DNA of 64,000 nt from Cohnella rhizoplanae (GTDB taxonomy: Bacteria > Bacillota > Bacilli > Paenibacillales > Paenibacillaceae). Made by a program: the position numbers and the translations under genes. The notes under the pieces are model-generated. The model was not told where the DNA came from. It worked only from the letters and a program-made list of their open reading frames with translations, and did no database searches. Shown here piece after piece: positions 32,656 to 41,917 of this stretch (positions within the stretch are counted from its first letter, which is position 1; each line of letters begins with the position of its first letter). The DNA lies in contig NZ_CAOJCN010000009.1 in the NCBI RefSeq assembly GCF_948329515.1, positions 1-64,000 on the forward strand. The letters run 5' to 3'.

Positions 32656-34263
32656 TTATACAGCCCCCGGCTCGAAGCCCGCGGCCGCCAGGAACCGGCC
32701 GAACGCGGACCGGCCCGCCGCGTCCTGCTTGAACACGCCGGCGTCCCGCAGCACGGCGTGGAACTTGTCGCCCACGGCCGCCTGCAGCGACGCCTTCGCG
32801 GCCTCCGGCGCAAGCGCCGTGCCGTGCGCGGCGACCAGCTCCGCGATCCAGTCCGCATGCTTCGCGAGCGGATGTCCCTGCGCGCCGACGGCGGCCGGCT
32901 CGTAAGCCGTCTCGCCTGTCAGCAGCCGCGCGACCTCGCCGAGCTCTGCGTCGAGCCGCCCGGGCAGCACGGCAAGACCCATCACTTCGATCAGGCCGAT
33001 GTTTTCCTTCTTAATATGGTGCAGCTCCCAGTGCGGATGGAAGATGCCGTCCGGATGCTCGTCGCTCGTGCGATTGTTGCGCAGCACGAGGTCGAGCTCG
33101 TATTCGCCGCCCTCCGTCAGACGGGCGATCGGCGTGATCGTGTTGTGCGGCACGTCGCCGCTCGCCGCGTAGACCTTGGCGGCCTCGTCGCTGTATGCCC
33201 GCCAGTCGGCCAGCACCCTCGCCGCCACGCGGAGCAGCGCCGACCGGTCGCGGCTGCGAAGACGCAGCGCCGACATCGGCCATTGCACGATTCCCCCGCG
33301 CACCGCGGGTTCCTCGCCGTGGATCGCCCAAGCCGGGACGCCCGCCTTTTCCATCGGGAATACGTGCCTGCCCGCCTGGAAATGGTCGTGGTTCAGAATC
33401 GAACCGCCCACGATCGGCAGGTCCGCGTTGGAGCCGATAAAGTAGTGCGGATAAGCGTCGACGAAGTCCAGCAGCCGCTCGAACGTCTCCGGCAAGATCC
33501 GCATCGGCACGTGTTCGCCGCGCAGCACGATGCTGTGCTCGTTGTAGTACACGTAAGGCGAATATTGGAAGAACCATCGCTCGCCGCGCAGGGTCAGCGG
33601 CAAGATCCGCAGGTTCTGCCTGGCCGGGTGGTCGGGTCTGCCCGCGTAGCCGACGTTCTCGCGGCAGAGCAGACACTTCGGATATTCGGCCTTTGTCTGC
33701 GGCAGGCTGCGCAGCAGCGCGATCTCGCGCGGATCCTTCTCCGGCTTGGACAGGTTGACCGTGATCTCCAGCTCGCCGTCGGCCGTCGGATGCAGCCAAT
33801 AGCTGTTCTTGGAGATCCGGTCCATCCGGATGTAGTTGGAGTCGATGTTCAGCCGGTAGAACCAGTCCGTCGCCGCGAGCACGCTCTCCTCCGACGACAG
33901 CCTGTCGAAGGCGGCGGCCGTCTCCGAAGGCCTGGGCATCAGGAGTCCCATGATCCGGGCGTCGAACAAATCGCGCTGCGTGGTCGTATCGTCCGGGATC
34001 AGCCCTAGCGACGCGGCCGCGTCCAGCAGCGGCTCCAATACGGGAACCGGACTGTCCAGGGTCTCATCCGGCAGCGGCCCGCCGGCCGGCGCGGACAACC
34101 CGTACAGGTCCAGCAGCGCATTGTGCGCGTAGTCCTCGTCGAGCGCGCCGATCATGCCGCGCTGCAGCGCGAACCGCACGAGCCTGCGGATCAGCAGGCC
34201 GGCCTCGTCCCTGCGCGCCTCCGTCCATCCGCTGCCTGCCGCGTCCTCTCCGTTGTTGCTCAT
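32656..34263 (-). CDS. galT: UDP-glucose--hexose-1-phosphate uridylyltransferase (class II)
   Basis: This 535-residue enzyme of the Leloir pathway transfers UMP between UDP-glucose and galactose-1-phosphate. It is the Firmicute-type class II GalT: its length is about 500, and it has GGSILNHDHFQAG with the nucleophile region HDH, the SNADLPIVGG stretch, and the Cys pair PKCLLCRENVG. It is the last gene of galK-galE-galT, 149 bases after galE with a small repeat in between. A terminator follows. Confidence 0.95.
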   Translation of the reverse strand: MSNNGEDAAGSGWTEARRDEAGLLIRRLVRFALQRGMIGALDEDYAHNALLDLYGLSAPAGGPLPDETLDSPVPVLEPLLDAAASLGLIPDDTTTQRDLFDARIMGLLMPRPSETAAAFDRLSSEESVLAATDWFYRLNIDSNYIRMDRISKNSYWLHPTADGELEITVNLSKPEKDPREIALLRSLPQTKAEYPKCLLCRENVGYAGRPDHPARQNLRILPLTLRGERWFFQYSPYVYYNEHSIVLRGEHVPMRILPETFERLLDFVDAYPHYFIGSNADLPIVGGSILNHDHFQAGRHVFPMEKAGVPAWAIHGEEPAVRGGIVQWPMSALRLRSRDRSALLRVAARVLADWRAYSDEAAKVYAASGDVPHNTITPIARLTEGGEYELDLVLRNNRTSDEHPDGIFHPHWELHHIKKENIGLIEVMGLAVLPGRLDAELGEVARLLTGETAYEPAAVGAQGHPLAKHADWIAELVAAHGTALAPEAAKASLQAAVGDKFHAVLRDAGVFKQDAAGRSAFGRFLAAAGFEPGAV

Positions 34264-34352
34264 CTCGCGTCATCCCTTCCGTCTGCTATCACTGCGTCGT
34301 AATGCACGAAATTCCGGGACCGCGGCATCCCCGCCGCACGCAGCCCTGCCTC

Positions 34353-34380
34353 ACGCATCCTTGCGTACGCATCCTTGCGT
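34353..34380. repeat. 14-bp tandem duplication in the galE-galT gap
   Basis: The sequence ACGCATCCTTGCGT occurs twice without a gap. Each copy is itself an inverted repeat (ACGCA...TGCGT), so the pair can form small hairpins in the galE-galT intergenic RNA. Confidence 0.8.
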
Positions 34381-34412
34381 ACGCGTTCATGCCGGTCCCT
34401 TCTCGATCACTC

Positions 34413-35399
34413 TTACTTTCCGTAGCCGTTCGGATGCGCCGAATGCCAGGCCCAGGCGCTCTCGACGATCGGGCGCAGGTCGGCGAACCTCGGCGTCCAG
34501 CCGAGCTCGGCGCGCGCGCGCTCCGAAGACGCGATCAGGACGGCCGGATCTCCGGCGCGCCGCGGGACGATTTTCGCCGGAATGGCATGTCCCGTCACCT
34601 CGCGGGAGACGTCGATGACCTGCTTGACGGAGAAGCCCGTTCCGTTGCCCAGATTGTAGATCGCGCTCTCGCCGCCGCCGCGCAGACGGTCAAGCGCCCG
34701 CATGTGCGCGTCCGCCAGATCGCTGACGTGGATATAGTCGCGGATGCAGGAGCCGTCCTCGGTCGGATAATCGTCGCCGAATACCGAGATGAACTCGCGC
34801 TGGCCTAGCGCGACCTGCAGCACGAGCGGGAGCAGATGAGATTCGGGCGTGTGGTCTTCGCCGATCCGGCCGCTCTCGTGCGCCCCCGCCGCGTTGAAGT
34901 AGCGGAGCGAGACGTACTTGATGCCGTGCGCGACGTCGAACCAGGAGATCATCTTCTCCATGGCCAGCTTCGTCTCGCCGTAGGCGTTGGTCGGCTTGGT
35001 GCGGTCGTACTCGTCGATCGGCACCTTCTCCGGTTCGCCGTAGGTCGCCGCGGTCGAGGAGAAGACGATGCGCGAGACACCCGCCTTTTTCATCGCTTCA
35101 AGCAGCACGAGCGTGCCGTATACGTTGTTATGGTAATATTTTCCCGGATTCGTCATGCTCTCGCCCACCAGCGAGTTGGCCGCGAAGTGGATGACGCCGT
35201 CGATCTCGTTCTCGGAGAAAATCCGGTCCAGCAGCGCTTCGTCGCGCAGATCGCCCTCGTACAGCTTGCCGCCGAGCAGCGCTTCCTTGTGCCCTTGGTA
35301 CAGGTTGTCGAGCACGACGACCTCTTCGCCCTTGTCTAAGAGGGCCGCTACCGTATGGGAGCCGATGTAGCCCGCTCCGCCCGTTACCAATACCGCCAT
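34413..35399 (-). CDS. galE: UDP-glucose 4-epimerase
   Basis: This 328-residue short-chain dehydrogenase interconverts UDP-glucose and UDP-galactose with bound NAD. It has the Rossmann motif TGGAGYIGSH at the N-terminus, a Ser-Ser-Thr stretch (VFSSTAATYG) and the catalytic YGETK. Length and motifs are typical. Its start lies one base after the galK stop with GAAGGAGG upstream, so the two genes are tightly coupled. Confidence 0.97.
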   Translation of the reverse strand: MAVLVTGGAGYIGSHTVAALLDKGEEVVVLDNLYQGHKEALLGGKLYEGDLRDEALLDRIFSENEIDGVIHFAANSLVGESMTNPGKYYHNNVYGTLVLLEAMKKAGVSRIVFSSTAATYGEPEKVPIDEYDRTKPTNAYGETKLAMEKMISWFDVAHGIKYVSLRYFNAAGAHESGRIGEDHTPESHLLPLVLQVALGQREFISVFGDDYPTEDGSCIRDYIHVSDLADAHMRALDRLRGGGESAIYNLGNGTGFSVKQVIDVSREVTGHAIPAKIVPRRAGDPAVLIASSERARAELGWTPRFADLRPIVESAWAWHSAHPNGYGK

Positions 35400-35400
35400 T

Positions 35401-36582
35401 CTAGTTCTCCTCCTTCACTTCGTGAACGCCGTCGCCGATGTCGCATACGTAGAAATCCGCCGTCAGCCCCGTTGCCGCCTTATACTTGTCGCCTACCTCT
35501 GCGATGAACCGCTCCGCCTGATCCTTGTGAACGAGCGAGATCGTGCAGCCGCCGAATCCCGCGCCCGTCATGCGGGAACCGAGCACGCCCGGCACCTCGC
35601 GCGCCGCGGCCACCATTGCGTCGAGCTCCGCGCCAGTCACCTCGTACAGGTCGCGCAGCGAATCGTGCGACGCGTTCATCAGCTGTCCGAATGCGGCCAG
35701 ATCGCCCTGGCGCAGTACCTCCACGGAGCGCCCGACGCGGTCGATCTCCTCGACCACGTGGCGCGCGCGCTTGCGGACGATCTCGTCCGCGATCAGATGC
35801 GCATGCGCTTCGAACTGGGCGAGCGTGAGCTGCCCCAGCAGGGTCAGCTCGGGGAACGCCGCGCGCAGATCGCCCACGGCGGCCTCGCACTGGGCCCTGC
35901 GCTCGTTGTACGCGGAGTCCACGAGTCCGCGGCGTTTGTTCGTGTTGCCGATGACGAGCTTGTAGTCGCCCGACTCGAATGGGACGAGCTCGTACTTCAA
36001 AGTGTCGCAGTCGAGCAGGATCGCGTGATCCTTGCGGCCGTTGGCGACGGCGAACTGGTCCATGATGCCGCACTTGACGCCTACGAACTCGTTCTCCGCG
36101 TGCTGGGACCACAGCGCGATCTCGACCGTGTCGGCCGGGCGGCCTTCCATGGCCAGCAGCGCGTACGCCGTGACGACCTCGATCGACGCCGACGAGGACA
36201 GTCCCGCGCCGTTCGGAATCTCGCCGTGGTACAGAATGTCGTAGCCCTGCTCCAGCCGGATGCCGCGCTGGGCGAGCTCCCAGACGACGCCTTTCGGATA
36301 GTTGGTCCAATCGTCTTCCTCGGAGAAGACGAGATCGTCGGCGGGGACGAGGCGCGATTGCGGGAAATTCGTCGAGGCCAGGTGCAGCTGACGGTCGGCG
36401 CGCGGTCGGATCAGCAGCGTCGTGCCGAAGGTCAGCGCGGCCGGGAATACGGCGCCGCCGTTGTAGTCGGTGTGTTCGCCGATCAGGTTCACGCGGCCGG
36501 GCGCCGCGAAGACGCGAATGTCGGCCTCGCCCTCGCCGAGGCGGGAGATGAATTGCTCGCGAAGCGTCGGATAATGAGGCAT
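35401..36582 (-). CDS. galK: Galactokinase
   Basis: This 393-residue GHMP-family kinase phosphorylates galactose at C1. Diagnostic motifs are GRVNLIGEHTDYNGG (galactose binding), GAGLSSSASIE (ATP loop) and RMTGAGFGGC near the C-terminus. It is the first gene of galKET and lies head-to-head with an AraC-family regulator. The ATG at 36582 has AGGAGGAATCCC upstream. Confidence 0.97.
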   Translation of the reverse strand: MPHYPTLREQFISRLGEGEADIRVFAAPGRVNLIGEHTDYNGGAVFPAALTFGTTLLIRPRADRQLHLASTNFPQSRLVPADDLVFSEEDDWTNYPKGVVWELAQRGIRLEQGYDILYHGEIPNGAGLSSSASIEVVTAYALLAMEGRPADTVEIALWSQHAENEFVGVKCGIMDQFAVANGRKDHAILLDCDTLKYELVPFESGDYKLVIGNTNKRRGLVDSAYNERRAQCEAAVGDLRAAFPELTLLGQLTLAQFEAHAHLIADEIVRKRARHVVEEIDRVGRSVEVLRQGDLAAFGQLMNASHDSLRDLYEVTGAELDAMVAAAREVPGVLGSRMTGAGFGGCTISLVHKDQAERFIAEVGDKYKAATGLTADFYVCDIGDGVHEVKEEN

Positions 36583-36621
36583 GATGGGATTCCTCCTGAA
36601 TTAGGGCTGCGATTTACTATC

Positions 36622-36651
36622 AGTATAACGCCGGAACGCGCGGACGGGAAA
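36622..36651 (-). promoter_or_regulatory. Possible galKET promoter
   Basis: On the minus strand TATACT (36622-36627) is preceded 18 bases upstream by TTTCCC (36646-36651), a poor -35. A weak -35 is usual for a promoter that needs an AraC-type activator. Confidence 0.45.
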
Positions 36652-36735
36652 TGGCTTGAAATGCGCTCTCTATGGAGAAATGTGACTTGGTGAGGTACAA
36701 TCGCGAGTAGAAGCATGCCAAGGAGAGGCTCATCC

Positions 36736-37593
36736 ATGAACAAAACGCCCACTTATCGCGTGGCCTCCAATCCCGCGCGCACGCTGCCCCAGAGTCTCGC
36801 CGTGCTGTTCGCCGGGGAGAGCCAGACCCGGCCTGCCCACAGAGTAGGCCCGAAGGTCGTCGATTATTACTTGCTTCACCATGTGATTTCGGGCCGCGGC
36901 GTGTTCGAGTCGGACGGTCTCGCGCAGCCGCTCGGCCCCGGCCATACGTTCCTGATTCGCCCCAAGCGGCTGTTCAGCTACGCCTCGGATGCGGGCGAGC
37001 CTTGGCGCTACCGGTGGGTCGCCTTTTCAGGCGACCGGGTCGACGCGCTGCTCGCCGAAGCCGGACTCGGCGCGGACCGACTGGTCGTCGACACCGGCGC
37101 GGCGCGCGCGCCCGGCGACCGGTGCCGGGACATCTACGATGCCTTTCGCGCGCGAGCGCCCTCCGCGTCGCTCGAAGCCGCGGGCCAGCTGCATCTCCTG
37201 CTCGCCGCCTTGACGGCGGCCGGCGCGGACCGCGCCGAGCAGCCGCCGAAGCCCGACACGCACGGCGAAGAGCTCGTCCGCCAGGTGATCGGCTACCTCT
37301 CCACGCAATATGCCGAGCCGCTGACGATCGAAGCGATGGCGGAGACGCTCGGCTACAATCGGGCCTATCTGTCCCGCTTGTTCAAGCGCCATGCCGGCGT
37401 GACGCCGATCGCCTTCCTGACGCGCATCCGGATCGACCGCGCCAAGCGGCTGCTGCGCGAGCGTCCGGAGCTGACGGTCGAACAGGTCGCCTCCTCGGTC
37501 GGATTCCAGGACTCCTTGTACTTCTCCAAGCAGTTCAGGCGGGCCTTCGGCGCGACCCCGACGGGCTATCGGGCGGACGCCCTTCGTTCCTGA
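36736..37593 (+). CDS. AraC family regulator, likely of galKET
   Basis: This 285-residue protein has a N-terminal cupin-like sugar-binding domain (about 1-150) and two helix-turn-helix motifs at the C-terminus (AETLGYNRAYLSRLFKRH and ASSVGFQDSLYFSKQFRR). It is divergent from galK, and control of the gal operon, probably by galactose or a galactoside, is inferred from that. I use ATG 36736 because AAGGAGAGG lies upstream; ATG 36715 in the same frame overlaps that site. Confidence 0.88.
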   Translation: MNKTPTYRVASNPARTLPQSLAVLFAGESQTRPAHRVGPKVVDYYLLHHVISGRGVFESDGLAQPLGPGHTFLIRPKRLFSYASDAGEPWRYRWVAFSGDRVDALLAEAGLGADRLVVDTGAARAPGDRCRDIYDAFRARAPSASLEAAGQLHLLLAALTAAGADRAEQPPKPDTHGEELVRQVIGYLSTQYAEPLTIEAMAETLGYNRAYLSRLFKRHAGVTPIAFLTRIRIDRAKRLLRERPELTVEQVASSVGFQDSLYFSKQFRRAFGATPTGYRADALRS

Positions 37594-37758
37594 ACGGTCC
37601 GCGCGTCATCATCTGAATAGCTCGCCGTACGCCGCCTTCTTCCGATGATGGCGTTTCCATCGATTTTATCGATAACCGGCATGCAAATCGCTCGATAACC
37701 CCCGCCCGGAGACGGATGTTAAGATATTCCTCAACATACCGACAAGGGGGCGATTTAG

Positions 37759-37926
37759 TTGTTGATCCAGGATCATACGGCTTATAAAATATGGGAGAGC
37801 GCGGTGAAAGAAAACGAGCGCCGATGGGCGTTCGAACGCCAGCTCCGGGAGACGAAGCGTCCACGTGCGCAGCTGCCGGCGACCTGGCTCGCGCTGATTC
37901 TGCTCGGTTCGCTGTACAGACCCTGA
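37759..37926 (+). CDS. Small membrane peptide (55 residues)
   Basis: This short reading frame starts at TTG 37759 with AAGGGGG eight bases upstream, a strong ribosome site, and stops at 37926. The product has a charged amphipathic N-terminal helix (KIWESAVKENERRWAFER) and a hydrophobic end (TWLALILLGSLY), as in small membrane-associated proteins. It lies 27 bases upstream of the LysR gene in the same direction and may be cotranscribed with it. Function is unknown. Confidence 0.6.
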   Translation: MLIQDHTAYKIWESAVKENERRWAFERQLRETKRPRAQLPATWLALILLGSLYRP

Positions 37927-37953
37927 TCCGCCCTCAGACAGGTGGTGTTTAAC

Positions 37954-38865
37954 TTGGATTTTATCTGCATCCGATCCTTTATAGAGGTCGCGCGCTGCCA
38001 CAGCTTCACCAAGGCCGCGGAGAACCTCGGCTATGTCCAGTCCAGCGTGACGACGCATATCCAGAAGCTGGAGCAGGAATACGGCGTTATCCTATTCGAG
38101 CGATTCGGCAGATCGATGCGGCTCACCTCCGCTGGAGAGCAGCTGCGCGATACGTTCGAGCAGATCCTGGCGTTGTACGAGAGCTCCAAGCAGCTGATCT
38201 CCAGATCTGCCAAGGGGCATCTCGACATCGGCACGATCGAATCGCTGTTCTCCTTTTTCCTGCCTCCCGTCTTCCATCAGTTCCGCCGCGGCTACCCCGA
38301 GATCAACCTTCAGGTACATCCGATCACGGAGACCCAGATTCTGCAGCTCATCCGAGCCGGAGAGATCGACATGGGGGTCGTGCTCGACCAGCCGATCCAG
38401 GAGGAAGACATCGAAGCCATCAAGCTCCGCGAAGAGGAGCTGGTGCTGGTCGCGAGCCCCGGGCATAGCCTGCAGCACGCCGTGCAGATCTGCGCCGCCG
38501 ACCTGAACGGTCAGTCCTACATCGCGACCGAGCATACGTGCACGTACCGTCATGCGTTCGAGAGGCTGCTCGGCCGCCACGGCGTCGAATACGACGTGCA
38601 CCACGAGTTCGGCAGCATCGAGGCGATTAAGCAATGCGTCTCTTACGGCCTTGGCATCGGCTTGCTGCCGCGGATCGCGGTCGTGCGCGAGCTGTCGGAG
38701 GGGAGGCTGATCCGTCTGCCGTTCTCGCATCCGGACATTACCTTCTACACGCAAATCGTCATTCATCGCAAAAAATGGCGCGATCCCGCGATCCGGCATC
38801 TCATCGAGTTCCTCCACGAGGCGGCCGGGCGGGACGACGAAGGCGCGATTCCGAGAGCGCAATAG
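37954..38865 (+). CDS. LysR family transcriptional regulator
   Basis: This 303-residue regulator has a N-terminal winged helix (FIEVARCHSFTKAAENLGYVQSS followed by THIQKLE) and a substrate-binding domain of two lobes. It is a typical LysR in length and motifs. The start is TTG 37954, with AGGTGGTG seven bases upstream. No divergently transcribed target gene is present; the closest neighbours are the small peptide gene before it and a convergent glycosyltransferase after it, so its regulon cannot be inferred here. Confidence 0.88.
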   Translation: MDFICIRSFIEVARCHSFTKAAENLGYVQSSVTTHIQKLEQEYGVILFERFGRSMRLTSAGEQLRDTFEQILALYESSKQLISRSAKGHLDIGTIESLFSFFLPPVFHQFRRGYPEINLQVHPITETQILQLIRAGEIDMGVVLDQPIQEEDIEAIKLREEELVLVASPGHSLQHAVQICAADLNGQSYIATEHTCTYRHAFERLLGRHGVEYDVHHEFGSIEAIKQCVSYGLGIGLLPRIAVVRELSEGRLIRLPFSHPDITFYTQIVIHRKKWRDPAIRHLIEFLHEAAGRDDEGAIPRAQ

Positions 38866-38872
38866 GGGATAA

Positions 38873-38913
38873 AAAACGGGACATGGCAGAGCGGATCGCT
38901 CTTGCCATGTCCC
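38873..38913. terminator. Bidirectional terminator
   Basis: GGGACATGGCA and TGCCATGTCCC form an 11-bp stem with an inner AGCG/CGCT pairing. It lies between LysR and the convergent glycosyltransferase gene. Confidence 0.85.
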
Positions 38914-38920
38914 TTATCTG

Positions 38921-39916
38921 TTATCTCCTCATCGCGAGCGGCACGTTGTCCCTTCGTTCGCGCGAGTCGTCCTCCGGCCCTTCGAAGTTGAGCTTGTCCG
39001 CCACTAGATAGAGCGGACGCCGCTTGGACTCTTCGTAGATGCGCCCGATATACTCGCCCAGCACGCCCAGCAGGGACAGCGTGATCCCGTGGAAAAACAG
39101 GCTGATGACGATCAGGGACGTCCAGCCCGCGGTCGTCGTGTCGGTGAAGATGCGCTGGCAGATGACGACGATCAAGTAGACGAATCCAGCGGCCGACAGC
39201 AGGAAGCCGAGGATGCCCGCGAGCTTGAGAGGCTTGGTCGAGAAGGAGGTGATCGCGTCCAGCGACAGCCGCACCATCTTGCGCAGCGGATACTTGGTCT
39301 CGCCCGCGAAGCGCTCCTCGCGCGCGTATTCGAGACCGATCTGGCGGTACCCCGCCCAGGCCACCATGCCGCGGATAAATCGGCTTCGCTCGCGCATGCC
39401 GCTGAGCGCGTCGCATACCTTGCGGTCCATGAGCCTGAAGTCGCCCGTATCGACGGGAATATTCACGGACGTTAAGGCGCCCAGCGTACGATAGAACCAT
39501 TTGGCGGTCGTCTTCTTGAACCAGGTCTCTCCCTGCCTGGAGATCCGCTTGCCGTACACGACGTCGTATCCTTCCCGCCACAGGGCCAACATCTGCGGGA
39601 TGAGTCCCGGCGGGTCCTGCAGGTCGGCGTCGATGAGCACCACGGCTCGGCCCGACGCATGGTCCATCCCCGCCGTCACCGCGATCTGATGTCCGAAGTT
39701 GCGGGCGAAGTCGAGCAGCTTGACCTTCGGATCGCGGCCGCAGATGCCCCGCACGATGGAGGCCGTCCTGTCGCGGCTGCCGTCGTTGACGAAAACCAGC
39801 TCGTAGCTCTCGCCAGTCGCCTCCAGCACCTCCGTCAATTTCGCATAGGTGGTCTCAATGACCTCTTCCTCATTGTACATCGGGACGACGACGGACAGCG
39901 TCACCACTGCAGCCAT
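38921..39916 (-). CDS. GT2 glycosyltransferase, polyprenyl-phosphate type
   Basis: This 331-residue protein has a GT-A domain (about 1-225) with VVVPMYNEEEVIE, the nucleotide-binding DGSRDRT and the metal motif LIDADLQDPP, then two membrane helices (about 235-260 and 275-300). This layout matches enzymes such as GtrB, which charge a polyprenyl phosphate with a sugar. It lies 44 bases downstream of the PMT-type gene: the pair could make and use a lipid-linked sugar donor. Substrate is unknown. Confidence 0.9.
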   Translation of the reverse strand: MAAVVTLSVVVPMYNEEEVIETTYAKLTEVLEATGESYELVFVNDGSRDRTASIVRGICGRDPKVKLLDFARNFGHQIAVTAGMDHASGRAVVLIDADLQDPPGLIPQMLALWREGYDVVYGKRISRQGETWFKKTTAKWFYRTLGALTSVNIPVDTGDFRLMDRKVCDALSGMRERSRFIRGMVAWAGYRQIGLEYAREERFAGETKYPLRKMVRLSLDAITSFSTKPLKLAGILGFLLSAAGFVYLIVVICQRIFTDTTTAGWTSLIVISLFFHGITLSLLGVLGEYIGRIYEESKRRPLYLVADKLNFEGPEDDSRERRDNVPLAMRR

Positions 39917-39960
39917 GCGGCTTCCTCCTCAACTTGCCTCAACTTCAGCATTCATATCGA

Positions 39961-41754
39961 TCAGAATCCCCAGCTCGGCAGCCAGCGTATGCCGAAGTTC
40001 ATCCACTCGCGGCTGATGGTCATGCCGGTCATGACGGGATAGAACCAGACGAACAGAACGACCGCGCCTGCCAAGACGATGCCGGTGAACGTTCTGCCGT
40101 AATACCATCGCTGCTCCAGCCACCGCAGCATCCATACGATGGACAGAATCAGCAGCGGCACCATCGGGAAGTAATGGTACAGGAACGTGATGCTGCGCGG
40201 CGAGACCATCCACGGTACGTAGAAGGACAAATACATGACCGCGATGGTCAGCACCGCCTTGTCTCTGTTGCGCGCGCCCAGCCACCAGGAGAGCAGCATA
40301 GCCGCGAGACCGCCCCACCAGACCAGCGGGTTGCCGATGGCCGCGATGCTCTGCGCGTCTCCCTTCGCCAGATCCTTGCCGCCGTAGTACCATACCGGCC
40401 GCAGCATCTCGGGCCACGTATACCATTTGGACGAGTACGGATGCTTTTCCTTGACGCCTTTATGATAGTTGTATATGTCCTTCTGATATCGCGGCAGATC
40501 CTTCAGCCCATCGTCAGCCTTCGTCGCCTTTTCATAAGGGATGTAGGATGCGGCATAGATGCCTGCAGGCACGGCCACGAACAGAACGAGGCACGAGAGC
40601 AGCGTCAGCGCGAGCTTCTTGAAGTACGCGCCGCCGTAGTCCCAGCGGGACTCGCGCCAGCGCCTGTAGAGCGCGAGGAACAGCAGCACGGCCAGTCCGG
40701 CCCCTCCGTACATATAATTCCACTTCACCGCGGCGGCGCAGCCGAAGAAGATGCCCGACAACGCCAGATAGACGAAGCTGCCGCCGAATCCGCCGTTGGT
40801 CCACTTTCTCTCTCCGTACTTGTACATAAACGTATACATCAGAATCGTGAAGGTCACGCCGAAGACGTCGACGTTGGCCATCCGGGAATGGACCAGATGG
40901 AAGCCCTCCAGCACGAGCAGCAGCGCCGCGATGAACGCGTAGCGCGTGCTGCGGAGCATCGCCCGCGCGGCGCCGTAGAACACGGGCACCATCAGCGTGC
41001 CGAACACGGCGGCCATAAATCTCCAGCCGTACGGCGTCATGTCGAACAGACGGATGCCGAATGTGAGCAGCCACTTGCCGAGCGGCGGATGCGTCCATTC
41101 GTAAGGCTGGATCTGATGAATGAATTCGTATGCCGTGCGTCCGTGATAGATCTCGTCGAAATACATGCTGTTGCGATAATCCGGCCGGTAAGGCGCCTCG
41201 TCCTGCTCATCGAACACCTGCTCGCCGCCGCCCGCCGAGGTCTCGCCCTTGGCGCCCGAAGGCGCGATGCTCGCGATGGCCAGGCGCGCCTTGGTGCCCG
41301 CCTCGAAGAAACCGGCCTCGTAGAGGCTGTATCCCGTACGCTTGGCCGTAAACTTCATATACCGGGCACTGACGGGCTTGTCCTCCGCCATCCAGGTGAA
41401 GACGCGTCCCGTCTTGTGCTCGACCGTCAGATACGGCGCCCAGTTCACGCCGTCGGCGGACGATTCGATCTGCGTCTCTCCGGCAGCCCCCGGGCCCTCG
41501 TATAAGCTAATGCGGCCGACCTCGCGCGTCTCGCCGAAGTCCAAGGTGAAGCCTTCGCCCGATACATCGGGCCGCCAAAAGGTCTGGGGCGCATGCCTGT
41601 CGCCCAGATCGTGGAGGGACAGCCAGGCCGACACCAGCATCAGGACCCCGATCAGAATAAAGTCGATGCGGCCCCAGGGCCGCCTCTCCCGATCCGAATC
41701 GCGTCGGCCCCAGCCGTACGAAGACAGGCTGCCGCCGTATTCTTGTGATTCCAT
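39961..41754 (-). CDS. PMT-family glycosyltransferase with discoidin-like insert
   Basis: This 597-residue protein has about ten membrane helices and the PMT signature (YFDEIYHGRTAYEF, with the Asp-Glu pair at 200-201). Unusually, between the first helix (31-47) and that motif there is an insert of about 100 residues (58-155) that looks like a discoidin/F5/8-type C domain: VSGEGFTLDFGETREVGRIS, a SSADGVNWAPY loop and SARYMKFTAKRT. It would face outward and could bind a glycan. The enzyme probably transfers mannose or another sugar from a polyprenyl carrier to proteins or a wall polymer. It is upstream of the GT2 gene and in the same unit. Confidence 0.88.
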   Translation of the reverse strand: MESQEYGGSLSSYGWGRRDSDRERRPWGRIDFILIGVLMLVSAWLSLHDLGDRHAPQTFWRPDVSGEGFTLDFGETREVGRISLYEGPGAAGETQIESSADGVNWAPYLTVEHKTGRVFTWMAEDKPVSARYMKFTAKRTGYSLYEAGFFEAGTKARLAIASIAPSGAKGETSAGGGEQVFDEQDEAPYRPDYRNSMYFDEIYHGRTAYEFIHQIQPYEWTHPPLGKWLLTFGIRLFDMTPYGWRFMAAVFGTLMVPVFYGAARAMLRSTRYAFIAALLLVLEGFHLVHSRMANVDVFGVTFTILMYTFMYKYGERKWTNGGFGGSFVYLALSGIFFGCAAAVKWNYMYGGAGLAVLLFLALYRRWRESRWDYGGAYFKKLALTLLSCLVLFVAVPAGIYAASYIPYEKATKADDGLKDLPRYQKDIYNYHKGVKEKHPYSSKWYTWPEMLRPVWYYGGKDLAKGDAQSIAAIGNPLVWWGGLAAMLLSWWLGARNRDKAVLTIAVMYLSFYVPWMVSPRSITFLYHYFPMVPLLILSIVWMLRWLEQRWYYGRTFTGIVLAGAVVLFVWFYPVMTGMTISREWMNFGIRWLPSWGF

Positions 41755-41826
41755 GAACGTCCTCGCCCTCTTTGATCATCTGCTACCTATTGTAGTCTAA
41801 AGCTGCCCCTGCGGAAAGTCCGTAAT

Positions 41827-41852
41827 GATTCAGCACTTACCCCGCAGGGTAA
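41827..41852 (+). promoter_or_regulatory. SigB-type promoter of the YtxH-like gene
   Basis: GATTCA (41827-41832) and GGGTAA (41847-41852) are 14 bases apart, close to the SigB consensus GTTTAA-N12-15-GGGTAT. It is about 66 bases upstream of the start at 41918. Confidence 0.55.
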
Positions 41853-41917
41853 AAATGTTCATGCAAGACGATAACACTTATAACAAAATGGCAAAGCCAT
41901 TACAAGGAGGAATTCAC

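Noticed and set aside
32166..32858. A 230-codon minus-strand frame across repeat array A with 17-residue repeats
   Set aside because: The period varies between 50 and 51 bases, so the frame is kept only by chance in parts, and it overlaps the galT gene end and a terminator.
35422..36693. A 423-codon frame opposite galK
   Set aside because: galK is complete with all motifs on the minus strand; the opposite frame is a codon-bias artefact of high GC content.
39934..41505. A 523-codon frame opposite the PMT-type gene
   Set aside because: No signal, domain or ribosome site; the minus-strand gene is clearly real.
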